From Cyanobacteria bacterium SBLK (GTDB taxonomy: Bacteria; Cyanobacteriota; Cyanobacteriia; Cyanobacteriales; Spirulinaceae): a stretch of 64,000 nt of DNA. Of this stretch, positions 24,362 through 33,149 are shown one piece after another. Each line of letters opens with the position of its first letter. Position 1 is the stretch's first letter. The position numbers and the translations under genes are program-made. The stretch covers positions 186,001 to 250,000 of the forward strand of contig JAGHZQ010000065.1 in NCBI GenBank assembly GCA_017746715.1, read 5' to 3'. The notes beneath the pieces are model-generated. The model was not told where the DNA came from. It did not search any database and saw only the letters and a list, made by a program, of their open reading frames with translations.

Positions 24362-25644
24362 ATACAGTACAAAAAAATAGTTTTTTAGAAACAGCGAATG
24401 CCATTGCCGCTCGCCTCTGCCGAGATGCCATCTGGGATGGTAAACGGTGCAACTGGTTGGGAGCATCGATGGACTATCTTCTCAACAATTGGACGGTAAC
24501 TGAAAGTACCTTTGGTCCAGATTTATATACTGGCACTAGCGGTATTGCCTTGTTTTTGGGGTATATGTACCAGCTCACTCCCGAAAAACTCTATCGGCAG
24601 ACGACTGAAGGTGCGATCGCCCATGCCTTATCCCAGTTGCCCGACCTCCCGCCAGAAGTCCGGAGTGGTTTTTACAGTGGTTGTACGGGTATTGGTTATG
24701 TTTTAGTGCATCTGGGAAAAATCTTTGACGATCGCGATTGGTTGGAACAAGGACTGAAAATATTAGGAGAACGCTGCCAAGATGACCCGAACCGGCAACA
24801 ACTCGATGTAGTCAGTGGTATGGCTGGGGCTATTCCTGCTTTGCTCTCAGTTTATCAGCACTATCCACAAGATGCCCTCTTAGAAGCAGCCAATCGTTAT
24901 GGCGAGTATTTGCTGACAAAAACGAACAAAAGCAATTATGGTTGGTCTTGGACGACTCTACAGATCCCTGGTGAGGTTTCACAGCAAGATCTAACTGGAT
25001 TTTCCCACGGAGCGGCAGGAATTGCTTGGGCATTACTGGAACTCTATCGAGAAACCGAACAAGACTCTTTCCGAATCGCAGCCGAAGAAGGCTTTCGCTA
25101 CGAGCAAAATTGGTATAATCCCCAGTATGAGAACTGGCCGGACTTGCGAAATTTGCAGCAAGACACTACCACTGGAACAAATCCAACTCCCAGTTATGGA
25201 GTTGCTTGGTGTCATGGCGCACCCGGAATTGGTTTTTCGCGTCTGCGTGCTTATGAGATTTCTGGCAAAGCGGCGTACAAACAAGAGGCGGAAGCAGCAG
25301 TACGCACTACAATGAAATCCTTACAGCAGCCTGTCACGGGTGCAGAAAGTTATTGCTTGTGTCATGGTTTTGCTGGTAATGCCGAATTACTCCTTTATGC
25401 CAGTCGCATCCTCGGTAATGCCGAGTATAAAGCCTTGGCAGAGCAAGTGGGTTGGCAAGGCATCGAACACTATGAAAAGAACGGTATTTCTTGGTCTTGT
25501 GGGGTTATGGGGGGAGGCGAAACCCCGAATTTAATGTTAGGGCTGGCAGGAATTGGTTATTTTTATCTGCGTTTGTACGATCCGCAGCTCGTACCATCAA
25601 TGTTAATTATTTTGCCAGAAAAAGATTCTACCAAGTCTATGTAA
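24358..25644 (+). CDS. LanC-like lanthionine cyclase
   Basis: 428 residues of the LanC alpha/alpha-barrel family. The repeated GxxG helices are clear (TGTSGIALFLGY, SGCTGIGYVL, SGMAGAIPALL, SHGAAGIAWALLEL, CHGAPGIG, CHGFAGNAELL). Zinc ligands Cys285 (AWCHGAPG), Cys335 and His336 (LCHGFAG) are all present, as is the acid/base His217 (GFSHGAAG). LanC enzymes add Cys thiols to dehydro residues to form lanthionine rings. Standing after an APH-fold kinase and a HopA1 protein, it completes a three-protein lanthionine-forming set. No transporter gene follows, so export of the product, if any, is not explained by this window. Confidence 0.88.
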   Translation: MNTVQKNSFLETANAIAARLCRDAIWDGKRCNWLGASMDYLLNNWTVTESTFGPDLYTGTSGIALFLGYMYQLTPEKLYRQTTEGAIAHALSQLPDLPPEVRSGFYSGCTGIGYVLVHLGKIFDDRDWLEQGLKILGERCQDDPNRQQLDVVSGMAGAIPALLSVYQHYPQDALLEAANRYGEYLLTKTNKSNYGWSWTTLQIPGEVSQQDLTGFSHGAAGIAWALLELYRETEQDSFRIAAEEGFRYEQNWYNPQYENWPDLRNLQQDTTTGTNPTPSYGVAWCHGAPGIGFSRLRAYEISGKAAYKQEAEAAVRTTMKSLQQPVTGAESYCLCHGFAGNAELLLYASRILGNAEYKALAEQVGWQGIEHYEKNGISWSCGVMGGGETPNLMLGLAGIGYFYLRLYDPQLVPSMLIILPEKDSTKSM

Positions 25645-25735
25645 GACTGCACTCAATCAATCTTCATATAGAAAGACTTAGCCAAGCAAAGGCGATCGGT
25701 ATCTATACCAAGAAATAATCTGTTAGCGATCGCGA

Positions 25736-26155
25736 TTAGGGTAAAACCTCACCTGTTTTGTGTAGGATAAAATCCTTGATTTTTTCGTAGGATTCGGGAT
25801 CGTTTTGTTTGGTGAGAATGACTGGGACGGAGGAATCGGGAATCCAAAAAGTTAGTTTGCCTTTATCCGTATAACAAAAACTGCCAATTCGATTGAGGTC
25901 GATAAAATACTCCCGGCGATCGTAAAAAAAGCGCAACCAACATCCCGATATGGAATTTTCCCCGATCGCGCGAATGTACTCTTGTAGCTTTTGGTAATCT
26001 TCGGGTTCTCCCTGTTGCGTCACGACGATGGGGATCGCACCATCGGGCAACCAGAACGTAATTCTCCCATTCGGCGAGGACGCAAAGGCACTCAAGCGAT
26101 CGAGGTTAACAATATAATGTTTCCGTTCGTATTTAATCTTGACCCAATGTGTCAC
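25736..26155 (-). CDS. Duplicated-domain protein of unknown function
   Basis: About 140 residues built from two copies of one unit of about 65 residues. Copy 1 is HWVKIKYERKHYIVNLDRL to DYQKLQEYI, and copy 2 is CWLRFFYDRREYFIDLNRI to SYEKIKDFI; both contain (I/L)TFW(L/I)PD and a V(V/I)xT(Q/K)Q motif. The fold looks beta-rich with a closing helix. No catalytic residues are evident. I place the start at a GTG (26155) with AAGGGG upstream; the frame extends to a TTG at 26179. It is a conserved-looking cyanobacterial protein, convergent with the LanC gene and unlikely to belong to that cluster. Confidence 0.5.
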   Translation of the reverse strand: MTHWVKIKYERKHYIVNLDRLSAFASSPNGRITFWLPDGAIPIVVTQQGEPEDYQKLQEYIRAIGENSISGCWLRFFYDRREYFIDLNRIGSFCYTDKGKLTFWIPDSSVPVILTKQNDPESYEKIKDFILHKTGEVLP

Positions 26156-26190
26156 GAAACCCCTTTGGACAATTATCAATGATTTGGATA

Positions 26191-26289
26191 AGGCGAATGC
26201 GATTCGTGCTCGTCGAGCCCTGTCGAAATGCCATCTCTACTCCCTTTGGGAATGCTTTGCGAACGCTCTCAATTATCAATTATCAATTA
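26191..26289. repeat. Mosaic of dispersed repeats
   Basis: Three pieces lie in 100 bases. AGGCGAATGCGATTCG (26191-26206) is found again at 34129-34144. CTCCCTTTGGGAATGCTTTG plus CGAAC (26240-26264) is a variant of 34087-34111. A heptamer array TCAATTA x3 lies at 26269-26289. Confidence 0.65.
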
Positions 26290-26351
26290 TCGATGGGGGA
26301 ACGAGCAACAGGATGGAAAGATAAACGAGGGATTCCCTCCTCGAGGAGACT

Positions 26352-28043
26352 TCAAGAAATTTCTGCCGTTACTCGTTCTGAAGCATTGGGATAAGAGCGA
26401 TCGGGTGGGGTATCGAGTTCCGATTGCAAAGAATCGGCAGTTTCGATTTTTTGTCCCAAAGCTGCCCGAACAAAACCGAGAAAGAGAGGATGGGGGCGAT
26501 TGGGGCGAGAACTGAATTCCGGGTGGAACTGGGTGGCAAGAAAGAACTTGCGATCGCTCAATTCGATAGTTTCCACTAAGCGACCGTCAGGAGACGTGCC
26601 GCCGATGGTATATCCCGTTTCCAATAACAGATTGCGATAGGCATTATTCACCTCGTAGCGATGGCGATGACGTTCGTAAACCACTTCTTTTTGATAAAGG
26701 GAACGGGCGAGGGTATTGGGGGCAAGGCGGCAGGGATACAACCCCAAACGCATGGTTCCGCCGAGATCCACTACATCTTCTTGTTCGGGTAACAGATTAA
26801 TCACGGGGTTGGGCGTGTCGCGATCGAATTCCGCGCTATTGGCATTCTCCAAACGCGCAACATTTCGCGCCCAATCGATAATCGCACATTGCATTCCCAA
26901 ACAAAGACCTAAAAAAGGAATATCTCGTTCGCGGGCGTATTGAATAGCTGCGACTTTCCCATCCACGCCGCGAATGCCAAAACCCCCCGGTACTACAATA
27001 CCGCTCGCCCGCTCTAAATAGGTTTGAGCATCGTTGGCTTCGATATCTTCCGCACTCACCCAACGAATATTCACCTCGCTTTTGAGGGCGATCGCTGCGT
27101 GAGTGAGGGATTCAATCACCGAGAGATAGGCATCGCTTAATTTGACGTATTTGCCCACTAAGGCAATTTCCAAGCGATTTTGGGGAGATTTCCGACTTTC
27201 GACGAGGGTTTGCCAGCGATCGAGATCGGGGACTCTCTGTTCGAGTTTGAGGAGGTCTAAGGTTTGTTTGGCCAGTCCTTCCCGCTCTAACATTAAGGGG
27301 ACTTCGTAAATGCTGCCGGCATCTTGGGCGGTGATGACGCATTCCACGGGAACGTCGCAAAACTCCGAGAGTTTTTCTTTAATTCCGGGTTCGATCGCGC
27401 GATCGCAGCGACAGACTAAAATATCCGGTTGAATCCCGAGCGATCGCAACTCTTTGACGGAATGCTGGGTGGGTTTGGTTTTCATTTCCCCAGCAGAGGG
27501 AATCCACGGTACGAGGGTGACGTGAATGAAGAGAACGTTATCGCGTCCGACATCTTTGCGGAAGCGGCGAATGGCTTCTAAAAAGGGCTGAGATTCGATA
27601 TCCCCTACGGTACCGCCAATTTCTGTAATCACCACATCGGAATGAGTATTAATGGCAACGCGCTTGATCCGCTCTTTGATTTCGTTAGTAATGTGAGGTA
27701 TTACTTGTACGGTACCGCCTTGATAATCTCCCCGACGCTCTTTATTAAGAACTGCCTGAAAAATCCCCCCTTGAGTCACGCTATTCAGGCGAGACATCGA
27801 AGTATCCGTAAAGCGTTCGTAATGTCCCAAGTCTAAATCCGTTTCTGCTCCGTCTTCGGTGACAAAAACTTCCCCGTGTTGATAGGGACTCATGGTACCG
27901 GGATCGACATTAATATAGGGGTCCAGTTTCAAGATGGAAACCGAATAATCGCGAGATTTATACAATCGCCCCAAACTGGCAGCAACGATACCCTTGCCGA
28001 TGCTGGAGACGACTCCCCCGGTTACAAAAACAAATTTAGCCAT
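26352..28043 (-). CDS. pyrG: CTP synthase
   Basis: 563 residues, full length. The N-terminal amidoligase domain starts KFVFVTGGVVSSIGKGI with the P-loop-like nucleotide site. The C-terminal class I glutamine amidotransferase domain has its nucleophile in LGLCLGMQCA and the His-Pro-Glu triad end in QFHPEFSSRP. It converts UTP to CTP using glutamine and ATP, the last step of pyrimidine nucleotide synthesis. A single-copy housekeeping gene with dense HIP1 content. Confidence 0.97.
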   Translation of the reverse strand: MAKFVFVTGGVVSSIGKGIVAASLGRLYKSRDYSVSILKLDPYINVDPGTMSPYQHGEVFVTEDGAETDLDLGHYERFTDTSMSRLNSVTQGGIFQAVLNKERRGDYQGGTVQVIPHITNEIKERIKRVAINTHSDVVITEIGGTVGDIESQPFLEAIRRFRKDVGRDNVLFIHVTLVPWIPSAGEMKTKPTQHSVKELRSLGIQPDILVCRCDRAIEPGIKEKLSEFCDVPVECVITAQDAGSIYEVPLMLEREGLAKQTLDLLKLEQRVPDLDRWQTLVESRKSPQNRLEIALVGKYVKLSDAYLSVIESLTHAAIALKSEVNIRWVSAEDIEANDAQTYLERASGIVVPGGFGIRGVDGKVAAIQYARERDIPFLGLCLGMQCAIIDWARNVARLENANSAEFDRDTPNPVINLLPEQEDVVDLGGTMRLGLYPCRLAPNTLARSLYQKEVVYERHRHRYEVNNAYRNLLLETGYTIGGTSPDGRLVETIELSDRKFFLATQFHPEFSSRPNRPHPLFLGFVRAALGQKIETADSLQSELDTPPDRSYPNASERVTAEIS

Positions 28044-28126
28044 TATTAATTATCCTTATCCTTATAATCCATATTGCAATCTCGATTATTTTGACATAAT
28101 CCTATCATCAATCTATCATTGTACCA

Positions 28127-29218
28127 TCAGATATCGAGGGTATCAGCCCAAGTCATTGTCGTTGCGCCTTCTTCAATATCGCAAATTAATATCTCATGGG
28201 GTTCGAGAAATTGCACCAATCGATCTGAATGAGTTGCAACAATCAATTGTGTGTGTTTTGCGGCTTCCCTCAGAGAATATACTAAATATCGTAATAGTTC
28301 GGGATGCAAACTAACTTCTGGCTCATCAATTAATGTAATTCGACTTAAATTATCACTTTGCAAGAGAGTGGTCAACCAAAGAAATCTTAGCGTTCCTTCC
28401 GAGAGTTCGTGCATATAAATGGGTTCGCTGAAATTTCTATCTTTCCATGTTATTGACAAAGTACCTGCCGCAACCGGAGGAAAATTTAATTTTTCAAAAT
28501 CAGAGAACGCTACAGAAAGGATACTTTCAATCATTTCAAAATCATCTTGATTAGTTTCTCTCAAATTGTAAAGACAAGAGGCTAAATTTTCGCCATTTGC
28601 TCCCGGTAACTTTGATGGGCGCATTGCTTGAGGCAATCTAATCGGACTTTGAGGAGAAACATCTAATGCTCCATAATAACTCGAAGATCCCAAACTTTTT
28701 CTCAAGTTTTCAGGTTGATGATACATCTTGGGAACTTGAGCAAGGGAGGTTTCTAGATAATTATGTTCCCAATTAGGAGTTACAAGTTTTTTATCATCTT
28801 GACTAAAATACTGAATTTGCGATCGATAAGAATCTATATATTTAAATGGCTCGGATCGTGAAGGATCGCTATGCTGCGTTAAGGTTTCTTGTATGATTTC
28901 GTAAGCAAAACCTTTTGGAGATAGAGCTAAATTATATTGCAACGGTTCATAATTCGGCACGGTCATCGAAACACCTATTTCCAAGGTCCGCGATCGCCCT
29001 CTCGTTAAAATTTCATTCAAACCGCCTTGAATTTGTAATGTATCTAACAATTGACCATTAGCCGAAGCTGATAAGAGGGAAAATACATCTAAAAAAGAGG
29101 TTTTCCCCGAGCCATTAGCCCCGATCGCGACGCCTAAATCTCTCATTTCTAAATCGATATCTTGGAGGCGGCGAAAGCCTTTAATAGAGAGATGTTCGAG
29201 TTTGTTCGCGTTGGGCAT
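28127..29218 (-). CDS. AAA-family ATPase, RecF/OLD-like
   Basis: 363 residues. Walker A is IGANGSGKTSFLDVF near residue 35, the ABC-type signature region is HELSEGTLRFLWL, and Walker B with the catalytic Glu is ITLIDEPEVSLHPE, followed by a switch His in VATHSDRLV. This is the SMC/RecF-like ATPase head with a short insert in place of a long coiled coil, as in AAA_21/DUF2813-type proteins. No TOPRIM nuclease domain or partner gene is adjacent, so a specific defence role cannot be claimed. It lies 83 bases upstream of pyrG on the same strand. Confidence 0.8.
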   Translation of the reverse strand: MPNANKLEHLSIKGFRRLQDIDLEMRDLGVAIGANGSGKTSFLDVFSLLSASANGQLLDTLQIQGGLNEILTRGRSRTLEIGVSMTVPNYEPLQYNLALSPKGFAYEIIQETLTQHSDPSRSEPFKYIDSYRSQIQYFSQDDKKLVTPNWEHNYLETSLAQVPKMYHQPENLRKSLGSSSYYGALDVSPQSPIRLPQAMRPSKLPGANGENLASCLYNLRETNQDDFEMIESILSVAFSDFEKLNFPPVAAGTLSITWKDRNFSEPIYMHELSEGTLRFLWLTTLLQSDNLSRITLIDEPEVSLHPELLRYLVYSLREAAKHTQLIVATHSDRLVQFLEPHEILICDIEEGATTMTWADTLDI

Positions 29219-29401
29219 ATCGCTAAATACCGATCTTTGGATAAGAATTTATCTCGTGCAAGACGCTCGTACCTCTACGAGTTTCTCATCGTTATATTTT
29301 ACATCAGTTTGAGGGAGGTGTTTGGAGCGATCGCCCAAATCAAGGCAAAATAGGAACGGGTTAGTTTTATAGGAACAATGGAAAAAATAGGGAGTTGGAC
29401 A

Positions 29402-29830
29402 ATGGAAAAACTTTCGGTATTGGGATTAGATGTGGGTAAAAAGCGAATTGGCGTAGCGGGGTGCGATGGATTGGGATTAATTGCGACGGGGTTAACCACG
29501 ATCGCTCGCAGTTCTTTTGTGCGAGATGTGGAGCAGTTTAAAGCGTTGGTGGAAGAGCGTCAAGTGCAACTCTTGGTTGTCGGATTGCCTTATTCCATGA
29601 GCGGTGAAATTGGTTTTCAAGCACGACAAGTCCAAAAATATGCAAAGCGTCTTGGCGTTGCCTTATCCCTGCCTGTGGAATATATGGATGAGCGCTTGAC
29701 TTCGGTGGCAGCAGAAGAACAGATGAAAGCACAAAATTTGTCCCCCTCTCGCCATAAAGCCATTATCGATCGCAAAGCCGCGGCGATTATTTTACAACAA
29801 TGGTTGGATCGGCGACGAGCCATGAAATAA
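29402..29830 (+). CDS. ruvX: Putative pre-16S rRNA nuclease YqgF/RuvX
   Basis: 142 residues from the ATG at 29402, which has GGGAG 8 bases upstream; an in-frame ATG at 29378 would add eight weak residues. The RNase H-like fold is clear: GLDVGKKRIGVA with the first catalytic Asp, LLVVGLPYSMSGE, VEYMDERLTSVAA with the DER motif, and HKAIIDRKAAAIILQ with the last acidic residue. The family trims the 5' end of 16S rRNA precursor and is related to Holliday junction resolvases. Confidence 0.9.
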   Translation: MEKLSVLGLDVGKKRIGVAGCDGLGLIATGLTTIARSSFVRDVEQFKALVEERQVQLLVVGLPYSMSGEIGFQARQVQKYAKRLGVALSLPVEYMDERLTSVAAEEQMKAQNLSPSRHKAIIDRKAAAIILQQWLDRRRAMK

Positions 29831-30136
29831 AAGGCAAAATCAATAATGATTTATAATTATCCGTCAATCGTCTATGACTTTAGAAGTGATATTTGTCACT
29901 AAATTGTGTTAGCAAGATCGCAAATTTTGAGGATTTAGATCTCTAGAGTTCCCCTTTGCGATCGCAATTTTAGCGGATTTAGATCGCTATAAAGAAACGA
30001 TGAGGATCGCACCTTTTCTGTAATTTTCCTCAATATTTGAATTGATAAGGCTTACAGAAAAACAAGCGCAAGAATCACCCTCATCGGGCAAAAATTAACA
30101 GATAGTAGAATATAGGTAATTCAAGAGGGTCGAGCG
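29831..30136. other. Intergenic region with a 30-base direct repeat
   Basis: 306 bases without a gene. GATCGCAAATTTTGAGGATT(TAGATCTCTA) at 29916-29945 recurs as a close copy at 29960-29989 (one indel and a few changes, 44-base period). The region is AT-rich and must hold the promoter for the small gene at 30137; a TAGAAT -10-like box lies near 30107. Confidence 0.5.
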
Positions 30137-30343
30137 ATGAATAATATGCAAATGCAACTCATTCCGGGAGCGATCGCGGAAATTCTTGCTTCTACCGCCG
30201 ATACGGGAATTCTGACTTTGAGCGATCGCTATGGGTTGATGGCGGCCATTTTAGATGATACTTTGGCAGAGCAAGATCGGCGAGCGATCGATCGCTTGCT
30301 GAGAGCCGTAGCGCGAGGACGACTGGATTTCACGACGATTTAA
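30137..30343 (+). CDS. Small conserved cyanobacterial protein
   Basis: 68 residues, start ATG with GAGGG about 9 bases upstream. The core TLSDRYGLMAAILDDTLAEQ followed by DRRAIDRLLRAVARGRL resembles a widespread family of short cyanobacterial proteins with DRYGLMAALLD-type motifs. The protein is helical and charged at its C-terminal half. Function unknown, and no obvious operon partner: the next gene is convergent, 5 bases away. Confidence 0.65.
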   Translation: MNNMQMQLIPGAIAEILASTADTGILTLSDRYGLMAAILDDTLAEQDRRAIDRLLRAVARGRLDFTTI

Positions 30344-30348
30344 ACAAG

Positions 30349-30996
30349 TTATTGCTTTTGTGCCAAGATGCAAATGAATTCTTCTCGGAGAGTGTCTTTC
30401 TGAGAGATTGCCGCTATGTTTTTAAAATTCAAAGTTTCCAATAAATGTTTAACGCGATCGACATCGTAGGCTTGAAATCCTCGTTTGGTAAATCCCTGTT
30501 GTTCTAAAAAGGCAGGCGAATTGAAACAAAGTAATAGAGTTCCTTCTCGAATAAGCACTCGCTCTAATTCTGCAAGTGCTTTTTTGAGATCCGTCCAAAA
30601 ATAAATCGTATTAACGGTACAAATTTTCGTAAATGATGCGTCGGCATAAGGAATATTTTCCACAGAAGCGCATTGAATCTCTAGTTTTCCCGCTTCAATA
30701 AAAGAGCGAAAGCGTTGGCGAGCGAGATCGACCATTTCGGGTGAAAAGTCTAGACCTACAGCAAATTTTACGGCAGGGCGATCGAGAATTTTACCTAACA
30801 AATAGCCACCCCCAAAACCCACTTCGAGAATCTTTTCTGTTGCTTCGATCGCTGGCTCTGTTGATAAAGCGAGTTGTTGCACAGTTAATTCATTCATGGC
30901 AATATTGCCGGCATTCAACAGGCGAGACATGATGAATTTTCCCCACCAACCCGAAGGTTTTCGCAGTTGGCGCGCGAGAAAGTTTGCGATCGGCAT
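30349..30996 (-). CDS. Class I SAM-dependent methyltransferase
   Basis: 215 residues. Motif I of the Rossmann fold is ILEVGFGGGYLLGKIL. The acidic end of beta-2 follows (AVGLDFSPEMVDLARQR), then ENIPYADASFTKICTVNTIY, the motif typical of Methyltransf_11 proteins, and FWTDLKKALAELERVLIREG. The substrate cannot be deduced. The N-terminal basic stretch (NFLARQLRKPSGWWGKF) is common in relatives of unknown substrate. Confidence 0.82.
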   Translation of the reverse strand: MPIANFLARQLRKPSGWWGKFIMSRLLNAGNIAMNELTVQQLALSTEPAIEATEKILEVGFGGGYLLGKILDRPAVKFAVGLDFSPEMVDLARQRFRSFIEAGKLEIQCASVENIPYADASFTKICTVNTIYFWTDLKKALAELERVLIREGTLLLCFNSPAFLEQQGFTKRGFQAYDVDRVKHLLETLNFKNIAAISQKDTLREEFICILAQKQ

Positions 30997-31088
30997 GGAT
31001 TTTTGAATTCAAAACGAGGGAGTTTAAATAAAAGAAATAAAATTCACAAAAGCCTATCTCTATAAAGACAGGCTCTTCGATTTTTTCC

Positions 31089-31358
31089 TCAAGCGGCTTG
31101 ACCTTGTAGGAGCGGATCTAATTCTCCTTGTCCTTCGAGGGCATAAATGTCATCGCAACCCCCAATATGGCGATCGTCGATAAAGATTTGCGGTAGAGAA
31201 CTTTTCCCATTAGCACGTTCGGTCATTTTTGCCCGAGCGGCATTATCTCCATCGATACAATATTCGGTAAATTCCACCCCTTTTTTTTGTAACAGGGCTT
31301 TGGCGCGAATGCAAAAGGGGCAGGTGCTCCAAGTGTAAATTTCAATGTTGGCGGTCAT
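31089..31358 (-). CDS. grxC: Glutaredoxin 3
   Basis: 89 residues with the thioredoxin fold. The active site is WSTCPFCIRAK near residue 10, the cis-Pro loop is SLPQIFID, and GGCDDIYALEGQGELDPLL forms the glutathione-binding end. It is a dithiol class I glutaredoxin that reduces disulfides and glutathionylated proteins with glutathione. The CPFC rather than CPYC site is usual for cyanobacterial GrxC. Confidence 0.93.
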   Translation of the reverse strand: MTANIEIYTWSTCPFCIRAKALLQKKGVEFTEYCIDGDNAARAKMTERANGKSSLPQIFIDDRHIGGCDDIYALEGQGELDPLLQGQAA

Positions 31359-31435
31359 GATTTTTAAGAAATATTAAGGATAATTGCGATCTTAGCGTAA
31401 AGCCTTGATTTGGATAGACAGGGAATTGCGAACTA

Positions 31436-33013
31436 TTATTGTGCGGGAATCATCCACCAAGCCAAACCATAAGTCTGTAGGGGGTCGTTGATTTGCTGGC
31501 GGTAGACAACGCGGATTTTATAACGTCCGGTGGTGGGGACGGGACAGAAAATATGTTCGCTGCTATCGACTCGACTGCTGGAGGAACAAATAGCACTGGT
31601 GAGATTATCGCTTTCGGCGGGCATGAGATAGAGATCGAGATCGTTCAAACCCAGATCGAGAAAGTCTTCCCCCACATCAAAAAGATTATTGCCGTTCTCG
31701 TCGTTTAATTCCACCTGACGATGCCACGTGAGGGTAATAGCGGCAAAATTGCCCCCTTGTAAGGGAGAAGCGATCGCATAGTCGCGATAACTTCCTTCTT
31801 CAACGGTGTTATAGTCCCAACCCCGAGACACGACAGAAGTATCGGGGGAATATTGCCCGCCGCTAAACTGCTGATAGGCGCGATAAACATTCAAATGTCC
31901 CGCTCCAATTTGAATGTCTAAGGGAATGTCGGGATTTTGATAGGCATCTCCTTCGAGCCACGTTTGATTGTTTTTGTTGAAAAAAGTGCGATCGACTTCT
32001 AATGCCGAATCGCGAACTTTATTGGCAGAATTGAGCAAAACGGCCTTCATCACTTCGCTGCGACGAGAATCGATGCTCCAGTTGGGGGCGGCATCGGCAA
32101 GCTGGCGATCGCCGAATTCCTGCAAAACGCCTACAGCTCCAGCAACATGGGGGGCGGCAAAACTAGTACCGCGCACTTCTTCGACTTCGCCTTCTAAATC
32201 TCGGACGACGACGTGACTGCCCGGGGCAACAAGGTTAATCGATCGCCGCCCGTCGGTATTGATTTCTCGCAAAATGAGATTGCGTCCGATGCCTTCGGGT
32301 AAAGCGCTGATATTGGAAAAATCTAATTTATCGAAGACGCCATTTCTCACGGTAGAAGCGGCAATGTTGACTCCGTTGTAGTTATCTGTCGGAATGGGAA
32401 TTCCCCCCTGACCTTGATTGCCGGCAATGACGTAGAGAACGTCGTGAACCCGCGCCGACCAATCTACGCAGAGGGTTAAGAGGGCATTTCCATCGAGAAC
32501 GGCATTAGAGCGGGGATCTCGCTGTAAGGATTCGCCAAAACTAAAATTAATCGCCCGCACGTCCCCGCTATTTTGCAAGGCAACATGTTGAGAGGCGAGG
32601 CATTCTTCCGGCTGTCCCGCATTTCTGAGAGAACCCACGGCAGAAGAATACAAGCGCGCTCCCGGTGCTACCCCCGGTACTTGCTTATCGCTAGAAATCA
32701 TCACCATGGCTACCATGGCGGCATGAGCGTCAACGTGGGTATCGGCTCGTGCCGGGCGATCGCGATGAAATGCGCCTGCCAAGGATAGGGAATGGCTCGA
32801 AAAAGCTTTTTTATCGAGACCGAACGTTCCCGGCCTGCCCACTTCGACTTGCCCGAGGCCGATTTTGCGACCGATGAGGTTATAGGGGGCTTCATGTAAG
32901 ATTCGGACGTTAACGCCGCGATCGCTGATGGTATCCTCCGAGGCTTTGACCGGGGAGGCGATCGCGACGACAAGGGACAATCCCCCCAACAGCCACGCTA
33001 ATGTGTTGCTCAT
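31436..33013 (-). CDS. Secreted subtilisin-like (S8) serine peptidase
   Basis: 525 residues from the ATG at 33013; the frame extends two codons further to a GTG. A signal peptide is clear (NTLAWLLGGLSLVVAIASPV then KASED). The catalytic His97 lies in HVDAHAAMVAMVM, the oxyanion Asn region is YVIAGNQGQGG, and the nucleophile Ser is in RGTSFAAPHVAG. At the place of the catalytic Asp the sequence reads GLGQVEVGRPG, i.e. Glu57. The C-terminal 110 residues form a beta-rich PPC-like domain. Likely exported to the periplasm or outside. Confidence 0.85.
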   Translation of the reverse strand: MSNTLAWLLGGLSLVVAIASPVKASEDTISDRGVNVRILHEAPYNLIGRKIGLGQVEVGRPGTFGLDKKAFSSHSLSLAGAFHRDRPARADTHVDAHAAMVAMVMISSDKQVPGVAPGARLYSSAVGSLRNAGQPEECLASQHVALQNSGDVRAINFSFGESLQRDPRSNAVLDGNALLTLCVDWSARVHDVLYVIAGNQGQGGIPIPTDNYNGVNIAASTVRNGVFDKLDFSNISALPEGIGRNLILREINTDGRRSINLVAPGSHVVVRDLEGEVEEVRGTSFAAPHVAGAVGVLQEFGDRQLADAAPNWSIDSRRSEVMKAVLLNSANKVRDSALEVDRTFFNKNNQTWLEGDAYQNPDIPLDIQIGAGHLNVYRAYQQFSGGQYSPDTSVVSRGWDYNTVEEGSYRDYAIASPLQGGNFAAITLTWHRQVELNDENGNNLFDVGEDFLDLGLNDLDLYLMPAESDNLTSAICSSSSRVDSSEHIFCPVPTTGRYKIRVVYRQQINDPLQTYGLAWWMIPAQ

Positions 33014-33149
33014 TCGCACCGTTTCGATAACTTATTTCTTTTATTGTAATCTTTCCCATTTTTTGCGTCGGGCTGCTAAAAAATGTAAAAACAATGTTAA
33101 ATTGTTGATACTATAACAATTCTTAAAAAAAATTTAGGAGAGCGCCGTC

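Noticed and set aside
28127..29218. Anti-phage OLD/Gabija-type defence gene
   Set aside because: No TOPRIM domain and no helicase or nuclease partner adjacent to this ATPase.
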